This document shows positions 16,598-25,677 of a DNA stretch of 64,000 bases, piece after piece. Origin of the DNA: Sphingobacterium zeae. GTDB lineage: Bacteria; Bacteroidota; Bacteroidia; Sphingobacteriales; Sphingobacteriaceae. The notes under the pieces are model-generated. The model was not told where the DNA came from and did no database searches. It saw only the letters and a list, made by a program, of their open reading frames with translations. Position 1 is the first letter of the stretch, and each line of letters opens with the position of its first letter. Made by a program: the position numbers and the translations under genes. The stretch spans positions 1,116,001-1,180,000 of the forward strand of contig NZ_JAUTBA010000001.1 of assembly GCF_030818895.1 (NCBI RefSeq), read 5' to 3'.

Positions 16598-18154
16598 TTA
16601 ATCTTCGAATAGCTTACTTTCGAAATCTGTGCGGCTGTTGACCAATTTACCTTCATTTCCGAAGTAAATTTCTTGAAAGCTCAATGTCCGTATCGCATCT
16701 ACTTTACGATAAAATTTATCTGCCGATACGTCAGAAAGTGTTTTGAATCCACACGCTTCCATAATTTCGACAGTAGCACGTAAAGTGTTACGATGGAACT
16801 GAGCGACACGCACATATTTATCGTTCACGTCTAGTCCTTTGTAGAGGTGTGGTTGTTGTGTCGCCACCCCAACTGGGCAAACGTCTTCATTACATTTAAG
16901 TGCCTGGATGCAACCCAAAGCGAACATCATACCGCGCGCGCTATAACATGCATCTGCTCCTAGGGCGATAACTTTTAAAATGTCGAACCCGGTGACGATA
17001 CGGCTGGATACGATGACTTTGATGTGTTTTTTTAGGCCGAAAGAAATTAAGGTTTTTGTGACAAATGCAAGTGCGTCATAGAGCGGCATACCTAAATTGT
17101 CCGTAAACTCAAGTGGCGCGGCTCCCGTACCACCTTCCGAACCATCTACAGAAATAAAATCTGGAAAAATCTGCGTATTTTGCATCGCATGACAGATATC
17201 CATAAACTCATTTTTGTCTCCGATACAGATCTTAAAACCGATGGGCTTCCCGTCAGACAATTCACGCATATGTTGTATGAAGTGCATCATTTCTGTTGGC
17301 GAAGCGAATGCACTATGCGCTGGAGGTGACATGACGTCTGTTCCGGGAATAACGTGACGAATGGCAGCAACCTCAGGTGTATTTTTTGCAGCTGGAAGGA
17401 TACCCCCATGACCTGGTTTAGCACCTTGTGAGAGTTTCAATTCAATCATTTTCACGTTTTCACGGGTTGATTTTTCTCTGAAAAGTTCGGCATCAAATTT
17501 TCCCTCTTTATTACGACACCCAAAATAACCTGTACCAACCTGCCAAATTAGATCACCGCCATTGTTGTGATAGTCACTGATGCCCCCTTCACCCGTGTTG
17601 TGCGCAAAGTTTTGAAGTGCAGCCCCTTTGTTTAAGGCCGTTATTGCGGTTTTGCTTAAGGCACCGTAACTCATTGCTGAAATGTTGAACACACTTAAAC
17701 TATAAGGCTTTTTACAAGCGGAGTTTCCAACCGTAGTGCGCAGGTCGTGGTTTTCGATATGACAAGGGAACACAGAGTGCGCTGCCCATTCATTCCCGAC
17801 GGCCTGCGGATCAGTCTGCATACCAAATGCGACAGTTTCACGTTGGTTTTTTGCACGCTGGTATACAATCGAACGCTGTCGTCTGTTAAAAGGACGTCCA
17901 TCCATGTCTGATTCCCAAAAATACTGTCTCAATTCAGGACGAATAGATTCAAAAACATAACGGAAGTATCCAACCAAAGGATAATTGCGCAGAATGGCAT
18001 GTTTAGTTTGGAAACTGTGATATAATGCTATCAATAGCAGTGGAAATGGGATGATAAGCAGCCAAAACCAGCTTGATGTAAATATAAATCCAAATGATAA
18101 GATGATTAAATTAATCACTATCATTATTGAAAGAATGAGTTTTCTAACTTCCAT
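16598..18154 (-). CDS. FMN-binding glutamate synthase family protein (GltB central domain)
   Basis: A 518-residue protein with two short hydrophobic segments near residues 8-45 (IMIVINLIILSFGFIF and WFWLLIIPFPLLLIAL), then the FMN-binding TIM barrel of the glutamate synthase large subunit. Family features are GEGGISDYHNNGGDLIWQ, SQGAKPGHGGILPA, VDGSEGGTGAAPLEF and a cysteine-containing LGCIQALKCNEDVCPVGVA segment. It lacks the amidotransferase and the GXGXG-rich domains of true GltB, so the reaction is uncertain; it may be an NADH- or ferredoxin-linked oxidoreductase anchored in the membrane. The start codon ATG at 18154 gives MEVRKLILS. It stands alone. Confidence 0.88.
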   Translation of the reverse strand: MEVRKLILSIMIVINLIILSFGFIFTSSWFWLLIIPFPLLLIALYHSFQTKHAILRNYPLVGYFRYVFESIRPELRQYFWESDMDGRPFNRRQRSIVYQRAKNQRETVAFGMQTDPQAVGNEWAAHSVFPCHIENHDLRTTVGNSACKKPYSLSVFNISAMSYGALSKTAITALNKGAALQNFAHNTGEGGISDYHNNGGDLIWQVGTGYFGCRNKEGKFDAELFREKSTRENVKMIELKLSQGAKPGHGGILPAAKNTPEVAAIRHVIPGTDVMSPPAHSAFASPTEMMHFIQHMRELSDGKPIGFKICIGDKNEFMDICHAMQNTQIFPDFISVDGSEGGTGAAPLEFTDNLGMPLYDALAFVTKTLISFGLKKHIKVIVSSRIVTGFDILKVIALGADACYSARGMMFALGCIQALKCNEDVCPVGVATQQPHLYKGLDVNDKYVRVAQFHRNTLRATVEIMEACGFKTLSDVSADKFYRKVDAIRTLSFQEIYFGNEGKLVNSRTDFESKLFED

Positions 18155-18340
18155 AGAAAATACGATTATTTATTTTTGATTCGCTATTTTTAATTTTAGC
18201 CCAACTGATTATTATAGTACTCAATTAGCATTCCAAAACACGCTTTTGGACGAAGCAAATGTACTAAAGTTCCCTAAGTAAATAGCTATATTCACCCGTT
18301 TGGAATAAGTTTTGACAAGTTTATAACCGTTTCTAACAAA

Positions 18341-19106
18341 CTATTTTCTTTTAGTAATCTCCTGCGATAAAAGTTGATAGATTTGCTGTAAATCTGGTTT
18401 ATTACTAATAAATTGCAAATGTTTTTGCATTGTTTTGCTGTCTTGTCGGATGGCTGGTCCTGTCTGAACTGTTATCGGAATATGATTTTGAGCTTTTTCT
18501 GCCGTCTCCCGGATGATTGGTTTGATCAGATCAAAGGATAAGTTGTTTTCGTTGAGAATCTCATACGCCATCTGATAGAGGATGTTCGAAAAATTATTGA
18601 CCATGACCGAAGCAAGATGAATAGCTAAACGCTGGTGTGAAGTACAATATAAGCTGTGCGGGCTTAAGTTGCGTGCGAGCTGGAGTAGCATTGCGCTATT
18701 GTTATACGTATTACCTTCAACACAAAGCGGAACGGTGGAAAAATCGACTGCTTTATCTCTAGATAAAGACTGTGGTGGATAGATGACACCGGCGTTCTCA
18801 AATCTATTGAGTACGGCCAGATCTGTTGCGCCTGAACAGTGGATAACAATTCCTTTTAAATTTTCAGGTAGCGCTTCTACTACCGGTATGATAGCATTAT
18901 CCGCAACCGCAATAAGGTAAAGATCGGCATTTAAGTCAAGTTCATGCAGCTGGTCAATTGCCACGCAATGAAGATCAAAGGCCAATGCGTCTGCATTGGC
19001 CTTTGTTTTACTACTTATAGATCTGAACGACTTGCTGTCCTATTTTTTGAAACTGTTTTGCGAAATGTGTGGCTGCATTTCCGCTCCCTAAGATCACTAT
19101 GTTCAT
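18341..19106 (-). pseudogene. Rossmann-like/DUF2520 protein, interrupted by a 1-base frameshift
   Basis: Read from ATG at 19106, the product starts MNIVILGSGNAATHFAKQFQ, an NAD(P)-binding Rossmann start with GSGNAA, but reaches a stop right after VVQIYK. Removing one T from the tt at 19015-19016 (plus strand) continues the frame as SSKTKANADALAFDLHCV into the remaining 214 residues, which hold the Rossmann end (VIHCSGATDLAVL, YPPQSLS) and the DUF2520 helical domain (HLASVMVNNFSN). The repaired length is 254 residues. The family resembles pyrroline-5-carboxylate reductase or F420-dependent oxidoreductases; its substrate is unknown. The start overlaps the ccmF-like stop (TAATG), so it is translationally coupled to cytochrome-c maturation genes. 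Confidence 0.82.
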
Positions 19107-21565
19107 TATTTCAATGCTTTTCGTTTTTCCTCTTTGTTCCTTCTCACAATGGACATGATAAAGCCGATTGTCATGACAATTGTGCCGCACCAGAAAAAGT
19201 TGATGTAGGGGAATTTAATGGCTTTAAATACGACCCATTTTTTTTCTGGAAGGGGTTTTTGATAAACCATAATTTCCAGTTTATCTTTATCGGGCTTAAT
19301 ACCCGTAAATCTGAATTTAAGTCCTTGTTCATTGACATCTTTATTGAAGTCATAAACTCCACCATCTTTAATGAGGTAGATAGGTTGTACCTCATATTGT
19401 TTGTTGTCGGCGGAAAATACCTTTATTTTCAATCCAACCATAACATCGCCTGGACCCTTTGGAATTTTCTCTAGTTGAGCTTCCTTGTTTAGGCCTTCAA
19501 TGACATAATAGCCATTACGATAGCGTAACGTATCGCCGATGTTTACTTGATATGTGGCTGGCTCCTCGTAGTCTTCAAAACCAGTTTTCTCTTCTGCCGA
19601 AACTTTCGCATGTGTAGCCTGACTTTCAGCTGCGGCAGCGGTAATCAATGTATATACATCATGTGTAATATAATGTTTGGTCGCTGGGGTACCAATCAAA
19701 CCACCCATTTTTGCATTGTTTTGAGCAAAAGGTTGCAGAACAAACTGCTCCTTTACCTTTCCTGTTTCTTCGTCAATTCGTTCATATTTTATTTTATAAA
19801 ACGTATTTGGAGCAACGATGCTGTCACCGATATAGGTGATTTTGTATTCCCCCATCTGTACAGGTTCGCCCTCGGTCAAGAATAAATTTTCGCCAGGTTT
19901 CTCCACTTTGTCAAAGCCTGATACGGCGATGTATCCTGTATTGTTAACAGAGATGACCTCATTAGTTGCTGCAGCGACCATGGCACCGATCAGCAAGAGT
20001 CCGAAACCGATGTGGGCTACGGAAGAGCCCGCGAGTTTCCATTTACCTTTAACAGCATCTCCCAATACACGGATATTGGCCAAAATACAGAAAATACTTG
20101 CGAAGGTGATTAAAATATAGATCAGGTTGGTATAAGTCTTCGTCACATAAACAACTGCGGTAGTTAAAAGAAGAGATACCACCAATGATGCTACTGTAGA
20201 CGCCAAAAACTTGCGACTGTCGGTACGCTTATATTTTAAAAATTGCGTAAATCCGGTTAAGATCATAACGATAACAGCAAAGCCTGATTGCCATTTATTA
20301 TAATGTTGTATCGGATCTAAAGGCGGGGCTACTTTTGTACCAAAGATTTTGTTAAATACCGGAATTGATGTTGAGGCGATGATCTGTGCACAGGCGACAG
20401 TCAATACCAAAGCGCCGATAAACATCCAGAATTCTCTGGAGTAGATATCTTCATCCTTTTCTGTGATAGGCATTTCTTTCTTTTTAACTGTCAGAAATAC
20501 CACCATAATAACTAAAAATACGACATTGAACAATATCAGTTGTCCACTCATTCCCAAATCAGTAAAAGAGTGCACTGAAGTTTCTCCGAGAACACCACTT
20601 CGCGTCAGGTAAGAGGCATAAATCACCAGCACAAAGCTGATCATCGCTAAAAAAGTAGCGGTGAAGTAGGAATGGCCAGAATTTTTGTAAGCGACCATGA
20701 CGTGTACCGCTGCGATCAACGTAAACCATGGAATAATGGATGCATTTTCTACGGGATCCCAAGCCCAAAAGCCGCCAAAGTTAAGTGCTTCATAAGCCCA
20801 GAATGAACCCATGATAATACCAGCTCCTAAAATCATCACAGCAAATAGTGCCCAAGGAAGTGCAGCATTGATCCATTCCTTGTAACGTTTGGTCCAAAGA
20901 GCGCCCGTTGCATAAGCAAAAGGAACAATCATAGACGCAAAGCCAAGGAACAGTGTTGGTGGGTGAATCACCATCCAGTAGTTCTGTAATAAAGGGTTTA
21001 GACCATTGCCGTCTTTAAGTAGCGACAAATAGTTTGCTTCCTTTAGAATAGGGAAATCCATTGCATCCCGCAGGAGGATAAATGGAGAACTTCCGATGCG
21101 TAAACCTAGTAACTCAATTCCTATGATCATCGAAGCTAAAAATGCTTGACACAACATCACAAAGGTCATAACGGACGTTTCCCAACTTTTGGCTTTGAAT
21201 AATAATATTGCGCCTAATACGGTTTGCCAGAATGTCCATAGCCAAAAGCTTCCTTCCTGCCCTTCCCAGAAACTGGAAATGATATAATAGGTCGGTAAGT
21301 CTCTCGAAGAGTGTGCAAAAGCGTAATTATATTCAAAATAGTGATTGTAAATAATATAAAATAAAGTTGCGCCGACAGCTACGACTGACACAGCATTCAC
21401 CCAGAATGCAATACGAGCAATTTTTTTCCATGAAGTCTCTTCAGGAGTGTTAGTCGCGAAAAAATAAGCGATACAAGATAAAAGTGCGGCACCAAAAGAA
21501 AGAACAATAAAGAACTGTCCGATCTGCCCGGGTAGCAGGTGCTCACCAACGTAATTAACGTCCAT
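19106..21565 (-). CDS. ccmF: Cytochrome c assembly protein CcmF/CcsA family
   Basis: An 819-residue multi-pass membrane protein for haem attachment to apocytochrome c. The tryptophan-rich haem-handling motif appears as FGGFWAWDPVENASIIPW near residues 260-280, the WWD-type signature of CcmF, CcmC and CcsA. Many hydrophobic helices flank it, and a large periplasmic region lies before the last helix, which ends in IVRRNKEEKRKALK. It is 19 bp downstream of ccmE and overlaps the DUF2520 gene by one base. Together with a CXXXY-type CcmE it points to a system I maturation pathway; no ccmABC genes are in the window. Confidence 0.92.
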   Translation of the reverse strand: MDVNYVGEHLLPGQIGQFFIVLSFGAALLSCIAYFFATNTPEETSWKKIARIAFWVNAVSVVAVGATLFYIIYNHYFEYNYAFAHSSRDLPTYYIISSFWEGQEGSFWLWTFWQTVLGAILLFKAKSWETSVMTFVMLCQAFLASMIIGIELLGLRIGSSPFILLRDAMDFPILKEANYLSLLKDGNGLNPLLQNYWMVIHPPTLFLGFASMIVPFAYATGALWTKRYKEWINAALPWALFAVMILGAGIIMGSFWAYEALNFGGFWAWDPVENASIIPWFTLIAAVHVMVAYKNSGHSYFTATFLAMISFVLVIYASYLTRSGVLGETSVHSFTDLGMSGQLILFNVVFLVIMVVFLTVKKKEMPITEKDEDIYSREFWMFIGALVLTVACAQIIASTSIPVFNKIFGTKVAPPLDPIQHYNKWQSGFAVIVMILTGFTQFLKYKRTDSRKFLASTVASLVVSLLLTTAVVYVTKTYTNLIYILITFASIFCILANIRVLGDAVKGKWKLAGSSVAHIGFGLLLIGAMVAAATNEVISVNNTGYIAVSGFDKVEKPGENLFLTEGEPVQMGEYKITYIGDSIVAPNTFYKIKYERIDEETGKVKEQFVLQPFAQNNAKMGGLIGTPATKHYITHDVYTLITAAAAESQATHAKVSAEEKTGFEDYEEPATYQVNIGDTLRYRNGYYVIEGLNKEAQLEKIPKGPGDVMVGLKIKVFSADNKQYEVQPIYLIKDGGVYDFNKDVNEQGLKFRFTGIKPDKDKLEIMVYQKPLPEKKWVVFKAIKFPYINFFWCGTIVMTIGFIMSIVRRNKEEKRKALK

Positions 21566-21584
21566 TGAAAATTGATTTTACAAA

Positions 21585-21992
21585 TTAATTATTGAAAGCA
21601 GTCGCATTGATCTCGGTAACGACCGATTTATCGTTATATTTTGACGGACATTTCATTAAGATCTTACTTGCCCTAAACACATTTCCATCCATTTTACCCG
21701 TCAATACAATTTGTTCTGAACGTTCAATATCTTGAGGTTTGGCACCCTTAAAAATCACTTCACACTCTGTACCATCATTGTCGAACATGAAAAACGAGAA
21801 TTTGTTGGCGTCGGTCTTAGGATCATAATGAAGCGCTTTTTCTTTATTTAATTGACCTACCACATACAGTTCGGTTTTCTTTTCTTTAGCTTCGGTAAAT
21901 GTCGAATATGTACTTGAATCGGTGTAGATAACAAGTATCATGGCAATAGCGACAGCGATGATAGCGATTAGAATAATTGAACTTTTTTTCAT
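21585..21992 (-). CDS. ccmE: Cytochrome c maturation haem chaperone CcmE (CXXXY type)
   Basis: A 135-residue protein with an N-terminal membrane anchor (IILIAIIAVAIAMILVIY) and a periplasmic beta-barrel. CcmE carries haem covalently and passes it to CcmF. The core YVVGQLNKEKAL and the later QIVLTGKMDGNVFRASKILMK are family-typical. In classical CcmE the haem is held by histidine in an HXXXY motif; here the equivalent stretch is KCPSKYND, that is CXXXY, the variant known from archaea and some sulfate reducers. The residue change is seen in the sequence; the chemistry is inferred. It is the first gene of the ccmE-ccmF-DUF2520 operon. Confidence 0.9.
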   Translation of the reverse strand: MKKSSIILIAIIAVAIAMILVIYTDSSTYSTFTEAKEKKTELYVVGQLNKEKALHYDPKTDANKFSFFMFDNDGTECEVIFKGAKPQDIERSEQIVLTGKMDGNVFRASKILMKCPSKYNDKSVVTEINATAFNN

Positions 21993-22330
21993 TGTATTTA
22001 CTTATTTATAAGTGTTTGATTATATCGAAAACATAAATCGTTTCACTCAGTTTCTTTGTTTTGATGATGAGGTTTATTGGGTAAAATATTTAGATCACTT
22101 CTTATAAAAATCCCGAATTTCTTACATTTGACACCTAATCGAATGCAAAATTACAAATAGATTCGCTAAGAAAGGAATAATGCAACTTTTCCATATTATT
22201 TATATCTATTCTAAATAGCTTAAATTAGTTTGAAAAATAGGAGGTATACCAATGCTTTTCAATACTTTGATGTAAGATTTGCTTTTTCGATTCTGATGAT
22301 TTCGCATGAATTTTACAATTGCCTGTTAAT
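21993..22330. other. 338-bp divergent gap between ccmE and the LpxR-like gene
   Basis: It contains a TACATTTG box at 22123-22130 (plus strand) and a seven-codon reading frame at 22252-22275 preceded by AGGAGG. Otherwise AT-rich with no gene recognised. Confidence 0.4.
22252..22275 (+). CDS. Possible 7-residue leader peptide with a perfect Shine-Dalgarno
   Basis: AGGAGG at 22239-22244 lies 7 nt before an ATG that encodes MLFNTLM and then stops, about 55 bp upstream of the LpxR-like gene. Such a strong ribosome site is unusual beside the weak sites in the rest of the window. It may be chance. Confidence 0.15.
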   Translation: MLFNTLM

Positions 22331-23290
22331 ATGAGTGTTGGTTTGCGATCCTTAGGGCTCCTGTTGCCCCTAATATCTTCGTGTTTTCTTGTGTTTGGGC
22401 AGGTGAAATTCCGTAAACACGAAATTTCTATCCAAAATGATAATGATGTTTACCTCTTGGTGGGCCAGGATAGGTATTATACGAATGGTATCAATGTCAA
22501 TTATCGTGTGGCAATACAACCCAGGAGCGATGTGCAGACTTCCAATACTGTTTTGGACTTTGAAATTGGACAACGAATCTATAACGGCATTAGCATAGTG
22601 GACTATCGTCGGCAAAATAGGACATATGACCGGCCTTTTGCAGGTTACCTTTATTTGAGCGCAGGTGCAACCCGGTTTCTAAAGGAGGATCAAGTTGTAG
22701 AAGTAAAGGTGGAATTTGGGCAAATCGGCTCCAGATCCTATGGTGAAGAAGCACAGAAGTTTATCCATCATCTTTTTGGACTGTATGAGGCCACAGGTTG
22801 GGAAACGGAGTTGCGCAATGCATTTGGTGTGGATATGCAGGCGAAGTATCTCAAAGGAATTTACCGGAATGAATCGCAGTCCTTCGATCTTGGCATGATA
22901 GGAAGAGGTGTACTGGGCATGAACAACACCAATATCGAGGCAGGAATTCCGATACGTGCAGGTAAACTCAAATCGTACCATGCTTCGACCTTTACCCGTG
23001 GACATCTGACGCAGGCCAGAAGTAACAACGAGAAGGAATGGTACTTTGTCTATCAGCCTAGTTTGACACGGGTTTTTTATAATTCCACTATACAAGGGGG
23101 ATTGGGGAAAGATGATCCGATCGGTGAATTATATCAGATTGAACCGTGGATGCTCAGTCATCGCGTCGGATTCAACTGGTCTGATCATAAGGTTCATTAC
23201 GGCATTAATTATATTTTCAATTCCAAGGAGCTTAAGTCTGTCTTCCATCGACATCAATACGGACAGTTATTCTTTGCTTACCGCTTTTAA
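22331..23290 (+). CDS. LpxR-like outer-membrane lipid A deacylase (DUF2219)
   Basis: A 319-residue protein with an N-terminal signal peptide (hydrophobic LRSLGLLLPLISSCFLVFG) and a beta-barrel body rich in alternating aromatic strands. The segment ISIQNDNDVYLLVGQDRYYTNG matches the start of the LpxR/DUF2219 family, where Asn, Asp and Thr form the calcium-dependent active site. LpxR removes the 3'-acyloxyacyl group of lipid A in the outer membrane; many homologues are untested. The C-terminus ends in FFAYRF, with the terminal aromatic typical of barrels. I chose ATG 22331 over an in-frame TTG at 22319, which would only extend the signal region. Confidence 0.8.
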   Translation: MSVGLRSLGLLLPLISSCFLVFGQVKFRKHEISIQNDNDVYLLVGQDRYYTNGINVNYRVAIQPRSDVQTSNTVLDFEIGQRIYNGISIVDYRRQNRTYDRPFAGYLYLSAGATRFLKEDQVVEVKVEFGQIGSRSYGEEAQKFIHHLFGLYEATGWETELRNAFGVDMQAKYLKGIYRNESQSFDLGMIGRGVLGMNNTNIEAGIPIRAGKLKSYHASTFTRGHLTQARSNNEKEWYFVYQPSLTRVFYNSTIQGGLGKDDPIGELYQIEPWMLSHRVGFNWSDHKVHYGINYIFNSKELKSVFHRHQYGQLFFAYRF

Positions 23291-23370
23291 TACGTTGAGC
23301 AAAGACCAATTTCCACTGGTATTACCTCTGATTGATTGAACTTAAGCTGAATAACTTGCATGTTCAGGCT

Positions 23371-24621
23371 TTAACCCTGATTTACTGGGACAGGATCTGT
23401 GAGTTTTTGTCCGATGAGGCGGGTAGTGAGCATTGCAGCGACCGTATCGCCTGTCGCGTTGAGCATAGTCGCTAACGGATCTACTAATGTCGCAATGATC
23501 ATAATTGAAGGAATGACCTCAGTCGGCATTTGATAAACCGATATGATGAGCATCTCACCGATATATCCTCCGTTTGGGATACCGCCCGCAACGATGCTGA
23601 CCAACAAGGTGATCCCGACTGCCATGATCATATTGCTTGGTTCAAAGAACTCTTGTCCACTCAACAGCAGGGCAATGTAAATTTTAAAGATACAGGCGAT
23701 GGCTGAACCATGTTTATGTAAGGTCGTGCCCAAAGGGATGACGACGCTGGCTACCGTATCGGGGATGCCAATTTGTTTCGCTGCCAGTAAGTTGGCCGGC
23801 ATGGTCGCAAGGCTGCTGCAGCTGCTGAGGGCAGTCAGAGAAGGTAAAATATTGTTTTTCCAATAGCGTTTGATACCTTTGAGACCAGATGCAAGAAAGG
23901 CAAAGACACTAAATACCACGAAGAAGTAAAGTACCCCAAAGAGATAATAAAGGCCAATAGGTTTGGCATAGAAGCCAAAGAGCTGTGGGCCAAGGGTACC
24001 GACTTGATAGGCAAAATAAGCGCCGAGACCTAGTGGAGCCAGTTTCATGACCATGACCAGTAAATTGCCCATGACGGCATTTCCGGAATTAATGAATTTT
24101 CGGAATATATCAGCGGAAGCGCCAGATCTGCGTGTGGCGATACCTACCAAAAATGAGAATATCACAAAGGCAAGCATATTCTGCCGGGATAAGAGACTGG
24201 AAAATTCACTAACAGTTAGGAATCGAACCATTTTTTCACCCCAGGAATCATGAACGGCTGTATCCATGATATTGTTTGCCTGTTCGATGGCGAGTGGAGC
24301 GTATACCGGAAATAAGTAGAGAAAGAATATGGTCGATACTCCTGCAACGACAATACCGACAACAAATACGAATGACATCATGCCAATAATTTTGCCCAAC
24401 ACACTGTCACCTTCAATATTGGCCACAGACGAAGCTATTGCGAAAAAGACCAAGGGTATAACACTGACGAAGAGCAGATTTAGAAAGATATCCCCAATTG
24501 GCTTAAGGTTATCCACAAAATGTGGAAAAAAGATACCAAATAAACTTCCGATACTGATGCCAAGAAGCAGGAGTAAGATGCTGCCGTAGTGCTGTATAAA
24601 AGTTTTTGCCGAGTATGCCAT
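23371..24621 (-). CDS. Dicarboxylate/amino acid:cation symporter (DAACS family)
   Basis: A 416-residue transporter of the glutamate/aspartate/C4-dicarboxylate symporter fold. Eight hydrophobic helices are visible, with the two re-entrant regions marked by LTALSSCSSLATMPANL (the serine-rich hairpin HP1) and GGIPNGGYIGEM (HP2). VIPLGTTLHKHGSAIACI corresponds to the conserved helix 7 region that usually reads NMDG; here THLHKHG-like residues replace it, which may change substrate or cation use. The C-terminus has DPLATMLNATGDTVAAML, helix 8 with its conserved Asp and Asn. It likely imports a dicarboxylate or amino acid with Na+ or H+. It is transcribed divergently from mnmD. Confidence 0.9.
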   Translation of the reverse strand: MAYSAKTFIQHYGSILLLLLGISIGSLFGIFFPHFVDNLKPIGDIFLNLLFVSVIPLVFFAIASSVANIEGDSVLGKIIGMMSFVFVVGIVVAGVSTIFFLYLFPVYAPLAIEQANNIMDTAVHDSWGEKMVRFLTVSEFSSLLSRQNMLAFVIFSFLVGIATRRSGASADIFRKFINSGNAVMGNLLVMVMKLAPLGLGAYFAYQVGTLGPQLFGFYAKPIGLYYLFGVLYFFVVFSVFAFLASGLKGIKRYWKNNILPSLTALSSCSSLATMPANLLAAKQIGIPDTVASVVIPLGTTLHKHGSAIACIFKIYIALLLSGQEFFEPSNMIMAVGITLLVSIVAGGIPNGGYIGEMLIISVYQMPTEVIPSIMIIATLVDPLATMLNATGDTVAAMLTTRLIGQKLTDPVPVNQG

Positions 24622-24884
24622 TAGGTTCAGTGATTGCTTCGTGTTTACGGCGCTAAAATAATCTTTTTATCTATTATTTTCATTTTACGTTTTGATAAAG
24701 ATTAATCGGAGTTTATTCGAACCGGCTTTTTATCTTTGAACGAATCTTCTGATAGCATACCGTCGCGGTTGCAGGTAGAAAGTTGGAGTATAGAGGGCTG
24801 TTGTGTCGAATGGAACCGAAGATTCATGAAGACCTTGTTTATGTCTTGTTGGGAGAGGGAGATAAGGCTATTAGATTTTTAATA

Positions 24885-25565
24885 ATGAGTATAAGAAAAA
24901 TGAATTTTGTAACGACCGGAGATGGCTCGAAGACATTGTACAATGCCGAGATCGGCGAATGTTATCATTCAACACATGGGGCCGTACAGGAAAGTAAGCA
25001 TGTGTTTATCAAAACAGGTTTGGATCACTATGTGCAAAAGACAGGAGCTTCTAATGTTGCTATCCTGGAAGTAGGATTTGGTACCGGACTTAATTTTCTT
25101 CAGACAGCCGATTTCATTCGGGACAGGTCATTTCAGGTAGACTATGTTGGAATTGAGGGTTTTCCATTGCCACTGACGACCATCGCTGAGACAGGGTATA
25201 ATGAGACCGTAGATACAAGCGTCTGGTCGGCTTATTTTGATAACTATGAAGCCGCATTGCAGCAGGAGATGCAAATTCATGAACGTTTACGACTCACTAT
25301 TGCTCATACTTTATTGATGGATTTTCAAACAGAAAAACAATTTGACGTCGTATATTTTGATGCTTTTGCTGCCATACATCAGCCCGAAATGTGGAACGAT
25401 GCGGCATTGGCACATGTTGCGAAGTTCGTTAAACCGGGGGGAGTCTTTGTGACTTATGCGATTACGGGTAATCTTAAACGTAGTATGAAATCTTTGGGCT
25501 TTTCTATTGAGAAGGCTCCCGGCGCACCTGGAAAAAGGGAAATGTTACGGGCGACAAAACTTTAA
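24885..25565 (+). CDS. mnmD: tRNA 5-methylaminomethyl-2-thiouridine methyltransferase MnmD
   Basis: A SAM-dependent methyltransferase that completes the wobble modification mnm5(s2)U34. ILEVGFGTGLNFL is the SAM motif I, and DVVYFDAFAAIHQPEMWN the MnmD/MnmC N-terminal signature with a DAF-P-E-like pattern. It is the single-domain MnmD form without the FAD oxidase of MnmC. The frame is open upstream to a TTG at 24783, but homology-like sequence starts at MNFVTTGDGSKTLYNAEIG, so the start is ATG 24885 or 24900; I list the longer. It stands apart from the ECF locus by about 110 bp. Confidence 0.88.
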   Translation: MSIRKMNFVTTGDGSKTLYNAEIGECYHSTHGAVQESKHVFIKTGLDHYVQKTGASNVAILEVGFGTGLNFLQTADFIRDRSFQVDYVGIEGFPLPLTTIAETGYNETVDTSVWSAYFDNYEAALQQEMQIHERLRLTIAHTLLMDFQTEKQFDVVYFDAFAAIHQPEMWNDAALAHVAKFVKPGGVFVTYAITGNLKRSMKSLGFSIEKAPGAPGKREMLRATKL

Positions 25566-25601
25566 ACAGCCTGTTGTTCCATTTTAAATTATTGTTAACT
25601 G

Positions 25602-25633
25602 TTTGATAATCTAAAAAGTGTTTTCTAATTTAG
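25602..25633 (+). promoter_or_regulatory. Candidate promoter of ECF sigma locus 1
   Basis: TTTG at 25602-25605, a 20-bp spacer and TAATTTAG at 25626-25633 fit the Bacteroidota primary-sigma pattern with one mismatch. A second -7-like box, TAGCTTTG, overlaps at 25631-25638. Either lies about 40 bp before the ATG at 25678. Confidence 0.45.
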
Positions 25634-25677
25634 CTTTGATATTAAGGCTAACCTAATAGTTCACTTTCCACTACCTC

